Shown one piece after another: positions 23,701 to 38,200 of a stretch of 64,000 bases of DNA. Position 1 is the stretch's first letter. Every line of letters begins with the position of its first letter. The position numbers and the translations under genes were made by a program. The notes beneath the pieces were generated by a model. The model was not told the DNA's origin and made no database searches. It saw nothing but the letters and a program-made list of their open reading frames with translations. Source of the stretch: Osmia lignaria lignaria (lineage: Eukaryota; Arthropoda; Insecta; Hymenoptera; Megachilidae); assembly GCF_051020975.1 (NCBI RefSeq), contig NW_027478169.1, positions 1,736,001-1,800,000 of the forward strand. The letters are read 5' to 3'.

Positions 23701-26700
23701 GCGTAGTTTTCGAGATATATCGAGATATTTAAAAGTTCCGAAGCCGCACCGACATAATAGCGATACAGAAACACCGTGGCCCCTTTCTTTGGGATAACTC
23801 TGCACTATTGCGAGCTGGAAATGCCACTTCCAGTTTAGGTGTGCAGAAGAAGAACAACAAGAAGATGAAATATCTCGAAATATGTCCGTCAGGACCCTTC
23901 CCTTGAGATAAATCTGCAAATATCTCGGAAACCAAGCGAGCTATGGCAAAACGTTAAGAGACCTTTTTTGTAGAGAATTATGTTTGCTACAATATATGTT
24001 CTATGATATTTTTTGATCAGAAGCGTAGTTTCCGAGATATATCGAGATATTTAAAAGTTCCGAAGCCGAACCAACATAATAGAGATACAGAAACACCGTG
24101 GCCCCTTTCTTTGAGATAACTCTGCACTATTGCGAGCTGCAAATGCCACTTCCAGCTTAGCTGTGCAGAAGAAGAACAACAAGAAGAAGAAATATCTCGA
24201 AATATGTCCGTTAGGCCCCTTCCCTTGAGATGAATCTGCAAATATCTCAGAAACGAAGCGAGCTATGGCAAAATGTTAAGATACCTTTTTTGTAGAGAAT
24301 TAAGTTTCCTACTTTTTATCTTCTATGATATTTTTTGAGCAGATGCGTAGTTCTCGAGATATATCAAGATATTTAAAAGTTCCGAAGCTGCACCAACATA
24401 ATAGAGGTACAGAAACACCGTGGCCTCTTTCTTTGAGATAACTCTGCACTATTGCGAGCTGCAAATGCCACTTCCAGCTTAGCTGTGCAGAAGAAGAACA
24501 ACAAGAAGAAGAAATATCTCGAAATATGTCCGTCAGGCCACTTCCCTTGAGATAAATCTGCAAATATCTCGGAAACGAAGCGAGCCATGGCAAAATGTTA
24601 AGAGACCTTTTTTGTAGAGAATTAAGTTTCCTACTTTTTATCTTGTATGATATTTTTTGATCAGATGCGTAGTTCTCGAGATATATCAAGATATTTAAAA
24701 GTTCCGAAGCTGCACCAACATAATAGAGATACAGAGCCACCGTGGCCCCTTTCTTTGAGATAACTCTGCACTAGTGCGAGCCGCAAATGCCACTTCCAGC
24801 TTAGCTGTGCAGAAGAAGAACAACAAGAAGAAGAAATATCTGGAAATATGTCCGTTAGGCCCCTTCCCTTGAGATAAATCTGCAAATATCTCGGAAACGA
24901 AGCGAGCTATGGCAAAATGTCGACAGACCTTTTTTGTAGAGAATTAAGTTTCCTACTTTTTATCTTCTATGATATTTTTTGATCAGATGCGTAGTTCTCG
25001 AGATATATCAAGATATTTAAAAGTTCCGAAGCCGCACCAACATAATAGAGATACAGAAACACCGTGGCCCCTTTCTTTGAGATAACTCTGCACTATTGCG
25101 ACCTGCAAATGCCACTTCCAGCTTAGCTGTGCAGAAGAAGAACAACAAGAAGAAGAAATATCTCGAAATATGTCCGTCAGGCCCCTTCCCTTGAGATAAA
25201 TCTGCAAATATCTCGGAAACGAAGCGAGCTATGGCAAAATGTTAAGATACCTTTTTTGTAGAGAATTATGTTTCCTACAATTTACGTTCTCTGATATTTT
25301 TTGATCAGAAGCGTAGTTTTCGAGATATATCGAGATATTTAAAAGTTCCGAAGCCGCACCAACATAATAGAGATACAGAAACACCGTGGCCCCTTTCTTT
25401 GAGATAACTCTGCACTATTGCGACCTGCAAATGCCACTTCCAGCTTAGCTGTGCAGAAGAAGAACAACAAGAAGAAGAAATATCTCGAAATATGTCCGTC
25501 AGGCCACGTCCCTTGAGATAAATCTGCAAATATCTCGGAAACGAAGCGAGCCATGGCAAAATGTTAAGAGACCTTTTTTGTAGAGAATTAAGTTTCCTAC
25601 TTTTTATCTTCTATGATATTTTTTGATCAGATGCGTAGTTCTCGAGATATATCAAGATATTTAAAAGTTCCGAAGCTGCACCAACATAATAGAGATACAG
25701 AGCCACCGTGGCCCCTTTCTTTGAGATAACTCTGCACTATTGCGACCTGCAAATGCCACTTCCAGCTTAGCTGTGCAGAAGAAGAACAACAAGAAGAAGA
25801 AATATCTCGAAATATGTCCGTCAGGCCCCTTCCCTTGAGATAAATCTGCAAATATCTCGGAAACGAAGCGAGCTATGGCAAAATGTCGACAGACCTTTTT
25901 TGTAGAGAATTAAGTTTCCTACTTTTTATCTTCTATGATATTTTTTGATCAGATGCGTAGTTCCCGAGATATATCAAGATATTTAAAAGTACCGAAGCCG
26001 CACCAACATAATAGAGATACAGAAACACCGTGGCCCCTTTCTTTGAGATAACTCTGCACTATTGCGACCTGCAAATGCCACTTCCAGCTTAGCTGTGCAG
26101 AAGAAGAACAACAAGAAGAAGAAATATCTGGAAATATGTCCGTTAGGCCCCTTCCCTTGAGATAAATCTGCAAATATCTCGGAAACGAAGCGAGCTATGG
26201 CAAAATGTCAAGATACCTTTTTTGTAGAGAATTATGTTTCCTACAATTTACGTTCTCTGATATTTTTTGATCAGAAGCGTAGTTTTCGAGATATATCGAG
26301 ATATTTAAAAGTTCCGAAGCCGCACCAACATAATAGAGGTACAGAAACACCGTGGCCTCTTTCTTTGAGATAACTCTGCACTATTGCGAGCTGCAAATGC
26401 CACTTCCAGCTTAGCTGTGCAGAAGAAGAACAACAAGAAGAAGAAATATCTCGAAATATGTCCGTCAGGCCACTTCCCTTGAGATAAATCTGCAAATATC
26501 TCGGAAACGAAGCGAGCCATGGCAAAATGTTAAGAGACCTTTTTTGTAGAGAATTAAGTTTCCTACTTTTTATCTTCTATGATATTTTTTGATCAGATGC
26601 GTAGTTCTCGAGATATATCAAGATATTTAAAAGTTCCGAAGCTGCACCAACATAATAGAGATACAGAGCCACCGTGGCCCCTTTCTTTGAGATAACTCTG

Positions 26701-26900
26701 CACTAGTGCGAGCCGCAAATGCCACTTCCAGCTTAGCTGTGCAGAAGAAGAACAACAAGAAGAAGAAATATCTGGAAATATGTCCGTTAGGCCCCTTCCC
26801 TTGAGATAAATCTGCAAATATCTCGGAAACGAAGCGAGCTATGGCAAAATGTCGACAGACCTTTTTTGTAGAGAATTAAGTTTCCTACTTTTTCTCTTCT
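20800..26900 (+). repeat. Domain III: transition, first GTCGAC and ACAGAGCCACC monomers
   Basis: GTCGAC replaces the GTTAAG of most other monomers from 21,377 onward. Other markers are ACAGAGCCACCGTGG, ATATCTGGAAATATG, CGTGGCCTCTTTC and GCGAGCCATGG. A 6-monomer offset (1,932 bp) links 24,370-25,900 to 26,302-27,832, with the same order of monomer types. The TGATCA marker is mutated to TGAGCA near 24,336. Confidence 0.65.
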
Positions 26901-26909
26901 ATGATATTT

Positions 26910-29900
26910 TTTGATCAGATGCGTAGTTCTCGAGATATATCAAGATATTTAAAAGTTCCGAAGCCGCACCAACATAATAGAGATACAGAAACACCGTGGC
27001 CCCTTTCTTTGAGATAACTCTGCACTATTGCGACCTGCAAATGCCACTTCCAGCTTAGCTGTGCAGAAGAAGAACAACAAGAAGAAGAAATATCTCGAAA
27101 TATGTCCGTCAGGCCCCTTCCCTTGAGATAAATCTGCAAATATCTCGGAAACGAAGCGAGCTATGGCAAAATGTTAAGATACCTTTTTTGTAGAGAATTA
27201 TGTTTCCTACAATTTACGTTCTCTGATATTTTTTGATCAGAAGCGTAGTTTTCGAGATATATCGAGATATTTAAAAGTTCCGAAGCCGCACCAACATAAT
27301 AGAGATACAGAAACACCGTGGCCCCTTTCTTTGAGATAACTCTGCACTATTGCGACCTGCAAATGCCACTTCCAGCTTAGCTGTGCAGAAGAAGAACAAC
27401 AAGAAGAAGAAATATCTCGAAATATGTCCGTCAGGCCACGTCCCTTGAGATAAATCTGCAAATATCTCGGAAACGAAGCGAGCCATGGCAAAATGTTAAG
27501 AGACCTTTTTTGTAGAGAATTAAGTTTCCTACTTTTTATCTTCTATGATATTTTTTGATCAGATGCGTAGTTCTCGAGATATATCAAGATATTTAAAAGT
27601 TCCGAAGCTGCACCAACATAATAGAGATACAGAGCCACCGTGGCCCCTTTCTTTGAGATAACTCTGCACTATTGCGACCTGCAAATGCCACTTCCAGCTT
27701 AGCTGTGCAGAAGAAGAACAACAAGAAGAAGAAATATCTCGAAATATGTCCGTCAGGCCCCTTCCCTTGAGATAAATCTGCAAATATCTCGGAAACGAAG
27801 CGAGCTATGGCAAAATGTTAAGATACCTTTTTTGTAGAGAATTATGTTTCCTACAATTTACGTTCTCTGATATTTTTTGATCAGATGCGTAGTTTTCGAG
27901 ATATATCGAGATATTTAAAAGTTCCGAAGCCGCACCAACATAATAGAGATACAGAAACACCGTGGCCCCTTTCTTTGAGATAACTCTGCACTATTGCGAC
28001 CTGCAAATGCCACTTCCAGCTTAGCTGTGCAGAAGAAGAACAACAAGAAGAAGAAATATCTCGAAATATGTCCGTCAGGCCCCTTCCCTTGAGATAAATC
28101 TGCAAATATCTCGGAAACGAAGCGAGCTATGGCAAAATGTCGACAGACCTTTTTTGTAGAGAATTAAGTTTCCTACTTTTTATCTTCTATGATATTTTTT
28201 GATCAGATGCGTAGTTCTCGAGATATATCAAGATATTTAAAAGTACCGAAGCCGCACCAACATAATAGAGATACAGAAACACCGTGGCCCCTTTCTTTGA
28301 GATAACTCTGCACTATTGCGACCTGCAAATGCCACTTCCAGCTTAGCTGTGCAGAAGAAGAACAACAAGAAGAAGAAATATCTGGAAATATGTCCGTTAG
28401 GCCCCTTCCCTTGAGATAAATCTGCAAATATCTCGGAAACGAAGCGAGCTATGGCAAAATGTCGACAGACCTTTTTTGTAGAGAATTAAGTTTCCTACTT
28501 TTTATCTTCTATGATATTTTTTGATCAGATGCGTAGTTCTCGAGATATATCAAGATATTTAAAAGTTCCGAAGCCGCACCAACATAATAGAGATACAGAA
28601 ACACCGTGGCCCCTTTCTTTGAGATAACTCTGCGCTATTGCGACCTGCAAATGCCACTTCCAGCTTAGCTGTGCAGAAGAAGAACAACAAGAAGAAGAAA
28701 TATCTCGAAATATGTCCGTCAGGCCCCTTCCCTTGAGATAAATCTGCAAATATCTCGGAAACGAAGCGAGCTATGGCAAAATGTCGACAGACCTTTTTTG
28801 TAGAGAATTAAGTTTCCTACTTTTTATCTTCTATGATATTTTTTGATCAGATGCGTAGTTCTCGAGATATATCAAGATATTTAAAAGTTCCGAAGCCGCA
28901 CCAACATAATAGAGATACAGAAACACCGTGGCCCCTTTCTTTGAGATAACTCTGCACTATTGCGACCTGCAAATGCCACTTCCAGCTTAGCTGTGCAGAA
29001 GAAGAACAACAAGAAGAAGAAATATCTCGAAATATGTCCGTCAGGCCCCTTCCCTTGAGATAAATCTGCAAATATCTCGGAAACGAAGCGAGCTATGGCA
29101 AAATGTCGACAGACCTTTTTTGTAGAGAATTAAGTTTCCTACTTTTTATCTTCTATGATATTTTTTGATCAGATGCGTAGTTCTCGAGATATATCAAGAT
29201 ATTTAAAAGTACCGAAGCCGCACCAACATAATAGAGATACAGAAACACCGTGGCCCCTTTCTTTGAGATAACTCTGCACTATTGCGACCTGCAAATGCCA
29301 CTTCCAGCTTAGCTGTGCAGAAGAAGAACAACAAGAAGAAGAAATATCTGGAAATATGTCCGTTAGGCCCCTTCCCTTGAGATAAATCTGCAAATGTCTC
29401 GGAAACGAAGCGAGCTATGGCAAAATGTCGACAGACCTTTTTTGTAGAGAATTAAGTTTCCTACTTTTTATCTTCTATGATATTTTTTGATCAGATGCGT
29501 AGTTCTCGAGATATATCAAGATATTTAAAAGTTCCGAAGCCGCACCAACATAATAGAGATACAGAAACACCGTGGCCCCTTTCTTTGAGATAACTCTGCA
29601 CTATTGCGACCTGCAAATGCCACTTCCAGCTTAGCTGTGCAGAAGAAGAACAACAAGAAGAAGAAATATCTCGAAATATGTCCGTCAGGCCCCTTCCCTT
29701 GAGATAAATCTGCAAATATCTCGGAAACGAAGCGAGCTATGGCAAAATGTTAAGATACCTTTTTTGTAGAGAATTATGTTTCCTACAATTTACGTTCTCT
29801 GATATTTTTTCATCAGAAGCGTAGTTTTCGAGATATATCGAGATATTTAAAAGTTCCGAAGCCGCACCAACATAATAGAGATACAGAAACACCGTGGCCC

Positions 29901-31095
29901 CTTTCTTTGAGATAACTCTGCACTATTGCGACCTGCAAATGCCACTTCCAGCTTAGCTGTGCAGAAGAAGAACAACAAGAAGAAGAAATATCTCGAAATA
30001 TGTCCGTCAGGCCACGTCCCTTGAGATAAATCTGCAAATATCTCGGAAACGAAGCGAGCCATGGCAAAATGTTAAGAGACCTTTTTTGTAGAGAATTAAG
30101 TTTCCTACTTTTTATCTTCTATGATATTTTTTGATCAGATGCGTAGTTCTCGAGATATATCAAGATATTTAAAAGTTCCGAAGCTGCACCAACATAATAG
30201 AGATACAGAGCCACCGTGGCCCCTTTCTTTGAGATAACTCTGCACTATTGCGACCTGCAAATGCCACTTCCAGCTTAGCTGTGCAGAAGAAGAACAACAA
30301 GAAGAAGAAATATCTCGAAATATGTCCGTCAGGCCCCTTCCCTTGAGATAAATCTGCAAATATCTCGGAAACGAAGCGAGCTATGGCAAAATGTTAAGAT
30401 ACCTTTTTTGTAGAGAATTATGTTTCCTACAATTTACGTTCTCTGATATTTTTTGATCAGATGCGTAGTTTTCGAGATATATCGAGATATTTAAAAGTTC
30501 CGAAGCCGCACCAACATAATAGAGATACAGAAACACCGTGGCCCCTTTCTTTGAGATAACTCTGCACTATTGCGACCTGCAAATGCCACTTCCAGCTTAG
30601 CTGTGCAGAAGAAGAACAACAAGAAGAAGAAATATCTCGAAATATGTCCGTCAGGCCCCTTCCCTTGAGATAAATCTGCAAATATCTCGGAAACGAAGCG
30701 AGCTATGGCAAAATGTCGACAGACCTTTTTTGTAGAGAATTAAGTTTCCTACTTTTTATCTTCTATGATATTTTTTGATCAGATGCGTAGTTCTCGAGAT
30801 ATATCAAGATATTTAAAAGTACCGAAGCCGCACCAACATAATAGAGATACAGAAACACCGTGGCCCCTTTCTTTGAGATAACTCTGCACTATTGCGACCT
30901 GCAAATGCCACTTCCAGCTTAGCTGTGCAGAAGAAGAACAACAAGAAGAAGAAATATCTGGAAATATGTCCGTTAGGCCCCTTCCCTTGAGATAAATCTG
31001 CAAATATCTCGGAAACGAAGCGAGCTATGGCAAAATGTCGACAGACCTTTTTTGTAGAGAATTAAGTTTCCTACTTTTTATCTTCTATGATATTT
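26910..31095 (+). repeat. 13-monomer higher-order repeat (4,186 bp), copy 1
   Basis: The order of monomer types repeats exactly 4,186 bp later. Private point variants confirm it: TGCGCTATTG at 28,631 with its partner at 32,817; AAATGTCTCGG (changed base 29,396) with 33,582; and TTTTTTCATCAG (changed base 29,811) with 33,997. Within the unit an 8-monomer and a 5-monomer half begin alike, so the 13-mer itself arose from an internal duplication. Edges are placed to within about one monomer. Confidence 0.85.
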
Positions 31096-34000
31096 TTTGA
31101 TCAGATGCGTAGTTCTCGAGATATATCAAGATATTTAAAAGTTCCGAAGCCGCACCAACATAATAGAGATACAGAAACACCGTGGCCCCTTTCTTTGAGA
31201 TAACTCTGCACTATTGCGACCTGCAAATGCCACTTCCAGCTTAGCTGTGCAGAAGAAGAACAACAAGAAGAAGAAATATCTCGAAATATGTCCGTCAGGC
31301 CCCTTCCCTTGAGATAAATCTGCAAATATCTCGGAAACGAAGCGAGCTATGGCAAAATGTTAAGATACCTTTTTTGTAGAGAATTATGTTTCCTACAATT
31401 TACGTTCTCTGATATTTTTTGATCAGAAGCGTAGTTTTCGAGATATATCGAGATATTTAAAAGTTCCGAAGCCGCACCAACATAATAGAGATACAGAAAC
31501 ACCGTGGCCCCTTTCTTTGAGATAACTCTGCACTATTGCGACCTGCAAATGCCACTTCCAGCTTAGCTGTGCAGAAGAAGAACAACAAGAAGAAGAAATA
31601 TCTCGAAATATGTCCGTCAGGCCACGTCCCTTGAGATAAATCTGCAAATATCTCGGAAACGAAGCGAGCCATGGCAAAATGTTAAGAGACCTTTTTTGTA
31701 GAGAATTAAGTTTCCTACTTTTTATCTTCTATGATATTTTTTGATCAGATGCGTAGTTCTCGAGATATATCAAGATATTTAAAAGTTCCGAAGCTGCACC
31801 AACATAATAGAGATACAGAGCCACCGTGGCCCCTTTCTTTGAGATAACTCTGCACTATTGCGACCTGCAAATGCCACTTCCAGCTTAGCTGTGCAGAAGA
31901 AGAACAACAAGAAGAAGAAATATCTCGAAATATGTCCGTCAGGCCCCTTCCCTTGAGATAAATCTGCAAATATCTCGGAAACGAAGCGAGCTATGGCAAA
32001 ATGTTAAGATACCTTTTTTGTAGAGAATTATGTTTCCTACAATTTACGTTCTCTGATATTTTTTGATCAGATGCGTAGTTTTCGAGATATATCGAGATAT
32101 TTAAAAGTTCCGAAGCCGCACCAACATAATAGAGATACAGAAACACCGTGGCCCCTTTCTTTGAGATAACTCTGCACTATTGCGACCTGCAAATGCCACT
32201 TCCAGCTTAGCTGTGCAGAAGAAGAACAACAAGAAGAAGAAATATCTCGAAATATGTCCGTCAGGCCCCTTCCCTTGAGATAAATCTGCAAATATCTCGG
32301 AAACGAAGCGAGCTATGGCAAAATGTCGACAGACCTTTTTTGTAGAGAATTAAGTTTCCTACTTTTTATCTTCTATGATATTTTTTGATCAGATGCGTAG
32401 TTCTCGAGATATATCAAGATATTTAAAAGTACCGAAGCCGCACCAACATAATAGAGATACAGAAACACCGTGGCCCCTTTCTTTGAGATAACTCTGCACT
32501 ATTGCGACCTGCAAATGCCACTTCCAGCTTAGCTGTGCAGAAGAAGAACAACAAGAAGAAGAAATATCTGGAAATATGTCCGTTAGGCCCCTTCCCTTGA
32601 GATAAATCTGCAAATATCTCGGAAACGAAGCGAGCTATGGCAAAATGTCGACAGACCTTTTTTGTAGAGAATTAAGTTTCCTACTTTTTATCTTCTATGA
32701 TATTTTTTGATCAGATGCGTAGTTCTCGAGATATATCAAGATATTTAAAAGTTCCGAAGCCGCACCAACATAATAGAGATACAGAAACACCGTGGCCCCT
32801 TTCTTTGAGATAACTCTGCGCTATTGCGACCTGCAAATGCCACTTCCAGCTTAGCTGTGCAGAAGAAGAACAACAAGAAGAAGAAATATCTCGAAATATG
32901 TCCGTCAGGCCCCTTCCCTTGAGATAAATCTGCAAATATCTCGGAAACGAAGCGAGCTATGGCAAAATGTCGACAGACCTTTTTTGTAGAGAATTAAGTT
33001 TCCTACTTTTTATCTTCTATGATATTTTTTGATCAGATGCGTAGTTCTCGAGATATATCAAGATATTTAAAAGTTCCGAAGCCGCACCAACATAATAGAG
33101 ATACAGAAACACCGTGGCCCCTTTCTTTGAGATAACTCTGCACTATTGCGACCTGCAAATGCCACTTCCAGCTTAGCTGTGCAGAAGAAGAACAACAAGA
33201 AGAAGAAATATCTCGAAATATGTCCGTCAGGCCCCTTCCCTTGAGATAAATCTGCAAATATCTCGGAAACGAAGCGAGCTATGGCAAAATGTCGACAGAC
33301 CTTTTTTGTAGAGAATTAAGTTTCCTACTTTTTATCTTCTATGATATTTTTTGATCAGATGCGTAGTTCTCGAGATATATCAAGATATTTAAAAGTACCG
33401 AAGCCGCACCAACATAATAGAGATACAGAAACACCGTGGCCCCTTTCTTTGAGATAACTCTGCACTATTGCGACCTGCAAATGCCACTTCCAGCTTAGCT
33501 GTGCAGAAGAAGAACAACAAGAAGAAGAAATATCTGGAAATATGTCCGTTAGGCCCCTTCCCTTGAGATAAATCTGCAAATGTCTCGGAAACGAAGCGAG
33601 CTATGGCAAAATGTCGACAGACCTTTTTTGTAGAGAATTAAGTTTCCTACTTTTTATCTTCTATGATATTTTTTGATCAGATGCGTAGTTCTCGAGATAT
33701 ATCAAGATATTTAAAAGTTCCGAAGCCGCACCAACATAATAGAGATACAGAAACACCGTGGCCCCTTTCTTTGAGATAACTCTGCACTATTGCGACCTGC
33801 AAATGCCACTTCCAGCTTAGCTGTGCAGAAGAAGAACAACAAGAAGAAGAAATATCTCGAAATATGTCCGTCAGGCCCCTTCCCTTGAGATAAATCTGCA
33901 AATATCTCGGAAACGAAGCGAGCTATGGCAAAATGTTAAGATACCTTTTTTGTAGAGAATTATGTTTCCTACAATTTACGTTCTCTGATATTTTTTCATC

Positions 34001-35281
34001 AGAAGCGTAGTTTTCGAGATATATCGAGATATTTAAAAGTTCCGAAGCCGCACCAACATAATAGAGATACAGAAACACCGTGGCCCCTTTCTTTGAGATA
34101 ACTCTGCACTATTGCGACCTGCAAATGCCACTTCCAGCTTAGCTGTGCAGAAGAAGAACAACAAGAAGAAGAAATATCTCGAAATATGTCCGTCAGGCCA
34201 CGTCCCTTGAGATAAATCTGCAAATATCTCGGAAACGAAGCGAGCCATGGCAAAATGTTAAGAGACCTTTTTTGTAGAGAATTAAGTTTCCTACTTTTTA
34301 TCTTCTATGATATTTTTTGATCAGATGCGTAGTTCTCGAGATATATCAAGATATTTAAAAGTTCCGAAGCTGCACCAACATAATAGAGATACAGAGCCAC
34401 CGTGGCCCCTTTCTTTGAGATAACTCTGCACTATTGCGACCTGCAAATGCCACTTCCAGCTTAGCTGTGCAGAAGAAGAACAACAAGAAGAAGAAATATC
34501 TCGAAATATGTCCGTCAGGCCCCTTCCCTTGAGATAAATCTGCAAATATCTCGGAAACGAAGCGAGCTATGGCAAAATGTTAAGATACCTTTTTTGTAGA
34601 GAATTATGTTTCCTACAATTTACGTTCTCTGATATTTTTTGATCAGATGCGTAGTTTTCGAGATATATCGAGATATTTAAAAGTTCCGAAGCCGCACCAA
34701 CATAATAGAGATACAGAAACACCGTGGCCCCTTTCTTTGAGATAACTCTGCACTATTGCGACCTGCAAATGCCACTTCCAGCTTAGCTGTGCAGAAGAAG
34801 AACAACAAGAAGAAGAAATATCTCGAAATATGTCCGTCAGGCCCCTTCCCTTGAGATAAATCTGCAAATATCTCGGAAACGAAGCGAGCTATGGCAAAAT
34901 GTCGACAGACCTTTTTTGTAGAGAATTAAGTTTCCTACTTTTTATCTTCTATGATATTTTTTGATCAGATGCGTAGTTCTCGAGATATATCAAGATATTT
35001 AAAAGTACCGAAGCCGCACCAACATAATAGAGATACAGAAACACCGTGGCCCCTTTCTTTGAGATAACTCTGCACTATTGCGACCTGCAAATGCCACTTC
35101 CAGCTTAGCTGTGCAGAAGAAGAACAACAAGAAGAAGAAATATCTGGAAATATGTCCGTTAGGCCCCTTCCCTTGAGATAAATCTGCAAATATCTCGGAA
35201 ACGAAGCGAGCTATGGCAAAATGTCGACAGACCTTTTTTGTAGAGAATTAAGTTTCCTACTTTTTATCTTCTATGATATTT
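31096..35281 (+). repeat. 13-monomer higher-order repeat (4,186 bp), copy 2
   Basis: Matches the preceding 4,186 bp through three private variants. After about 35.5 kb the order departs from the copy 1 continuation. The AAATGTCTCGG variant then recurs at 36,158, 2,576 bp (8 monomers) beyond 33,582, so a further 8-monomer exchange followed. Confidence 0.85.
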
Positions 35282-38200
35282 TTTGATCAGATGCGTAGTT
35301 CTCGAGATATATCAAGATATTTAAAAGTTCCGAAGCCGCACCAACATAATAGAGATACAGAAACACCGTGGCCCCTTTCTTTGAGATAACTCTGCACTAT
35401 TGCGACCTGCAAATGCCACTTCCAGCTTAGCTGTGCAGAAGAAGAACAACAAGAAGAAGAAATATCTCGAAATATGTCCGTCAGGCCCCTTCCCTTGAGA
35501 TAAATCTGCAAATATCTCGGAAACGAAGCGAGCTATGGCAAAATGTCGACAGACCTTTTTTGTAGAGAATTAAGTTTCCTACTTTTTATCTTCTATGATA
35601 TTTTTTGATCAGATGCGTAGTTCTCGAGATATATCAAGATATTTAAAAGTTCCGAAGCCGCACCAACATAATAGAGATACAGAAACACCGTGGCCCCTTT
35701 CTTTGAGATAACTCTGCACTATTGCGACCTGCAAATGCCACTTCCAGCTTAGCTGTGCAGAAGAAGAACAACAAGAAGAAGAAATATCTCGAAATATGTC
35801 CGTCAGGCCCCTTCCCTTGAGATAAATCTGCAAATATCTCGGAAACGAAGCGAGCTATGGCAAAATGTCGACAGACCTTTTTTGTAGAGAATTAAGTTTC
35901 CTACTTTTTATCTTCTATGATATTTTTTGATCAGATGCGTAGTTCTCGAGATATATCAAGATATTTAAAAGTACCGAAGCCGCACCAACATAATAGAGAT
36001 ACAGAAACACCGTGGCCCCTTTCTTTGAGATAACTCTGCACTATTGCGACCTGCAAATGCCACTTCCAGCTTAGCTGTGCAGAAGAAGAACAACAAGAAG
36101 AAGAAATATCTGGAAATATGTCCGTTAGGCCCCTTCCCTTGAGATAAATCTGCAAATGTCTCGGAAACGAAGCGAGCTATGGCAAAATGTCGACAGACCT
36201 TTTTTGTAGAGAATTAAGTTTCCTACTTTTTATCTTCTATGATATTTTTTGATCAGATGCGTAGTTCTCGAGATATATCAAGATATTTAAAAGTTCCGAA
36301 GCCGCACCAACATAATAGAGATACAGAAACACCGTGGCCCCTTTCTTTGAGATAACTCTGCACTATTGCGACCTGCAAATGCCACTTCCGGCTTAGCTGT
36401 GCAGAAGAAGAACAACAAGAAGAAGAAATATCTCGAAATATGTCCGTCAGGCCCCTTCCCTTGAGATAACTCTGCAAATATCTCGGAAACGAAGCGAGCT
36501 ATGGCAAAATGTTAAGATACCTTTTTTGTAGAGAATTATGTTTCCTACAATTTACGTTCTCTGATATTTTTTGATCAGAAGCGTAGTTTTCGAGATATAT
36601 CGAGATATTTAAAAGTTCCGAAGCCGCACCAACATAATAGAGATACAGAAACACCGTGGCCCCTTTCTTTGAGATAACTCTGCACTATTGCGACCTGCAA
36701 ATGCCACTTCCAGCTTAGCTGTGCAGAAGAAGAACAACAAGAAGAAGAAATATCTCGAAATATGTCCGTTAGGCCCCTTCCCTTGAGATGAATCTGCAAA
36801 TATCTCAGAAACGAAGCGAGCTATGGCAAAATGTTAAGAGACCTTTTTTGTAGAGAATTAAGTTTCCTACTTTTTATCCTCTATGATATTTTTTGATCAG
36901 ATGCGTAGTTCTCGAGATATATCAAGATATTTAAAAGTACCGAAGCCGCACCAACATAATAGAGATACAGAAACACCGTGGCCCCTTTCTTTGAGATAAC
37001 TCTGCACTATTGCGACCTGCAAATGCCACTTCCAGCTTAGCTGTGCAGAAGAAGAACAACAAGAAGAAGAAATATCTGGAAATATGTCCGTTAGGCCCCT
37101 TCCCTTGAGATAAATCTGCAAATATCTCGGAAACGAAGCGAGCTATGGCAAAATGTCGACAGACCTTTTTTGTAGAGAATTAAGTTTCCTACTTTTTATC
37201 TTCTATGATATTTTTTGATCAGATGCGTAGTTCTCGAGATATATCAAGATATTTAAAAGTTCCGAAGCCGCACCAACATAATAGAGATACAGAAACACCG
37301 TGGCCCCTTTCTTTGAGATAACTCTGCACTATTGCGACCTGCAAATGCCACTTCCAGCTTAGCTGTGCAGAAGAAGAACAACAAGAAGAAGAAATATCTC
37401 GAAATATGTCCGTCAGGCCCCTTCCCTTGAGATAAATCTGCAAATATCTCGGAAACGAAGCGAGCTATGGCAAAATGTCGACAGACCTTTTTTGTAGAGA
37501 ATTAAGTTTCCTACTTTTTATCTTCTATGATATTTTTTGATCAGATGCGTAGTTCTCGAGATATATCAAGATATTTAAAAGTTCCGAAGCCGCACCAACA
37601 TAATAGAGATACAGAAACACCGTGGCCCCTTTCTTTGAGATAACTCTGCACTATTGCGACCTGCAAATGCCACTTCCAGCTTAGCTGTGCAGAAGAAGAA
37701 CAACAAGAAGAAGAAATATCTCGAAATATGTCCGTCAGGCCCCTTCCCTTGAGATAAATCTGCAAATATCTCGGAAACGAAGCGAGCTATGGCAAAATGT
37801 CGACAGACCTTTTTTGTAGAGAATTAAGTTTCCTACTTTTTATCTTCTATGATATTTTTTGATCAGATGCGTAGTTCTCGAGATATATCAAGATATTTAA
37901 AAGTTCCGAAGCCGCACCAACATAATAGAGATACAGAAACACCGTGGCCCCTTTCTTTGAGATAACTCTGCACTATTGCGACCTGCAAATGCCACTTCCA
38001 GCTTAGCTGTGCAGAAGAAGAACAACAAGAAGAAGAAATATCTCGAAATATGTCCGTCAGGCCCCTTCCCTTGAGATAAATCTGCAAATATCTCGGAAAC
38101 GAAGCGAGCTATGGCAAAATGTCGACAGACCTTTTTTGTAGAGATTTAAGTTTCCTACTTTTTATCTTCTATGATATTTTTTGATCAGATGCGTAGTTCT

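Noticed and set aside
24309..24740. 143-codon minus-strand open frame, the longest in the window
   Set aside because: It runs across a monomer junction in an otherwise spurious frame and occurs once only. Nothing supports a gene.
29805..29830. Hammerhead-like CTGATGA on the minus strand, also near 33,996
   Set aside because: It comes from a single substitution copied once in the 13-monomer HOR. No stem II and GAAA core follow in the right arrangement, and the rest of the array lacks it.
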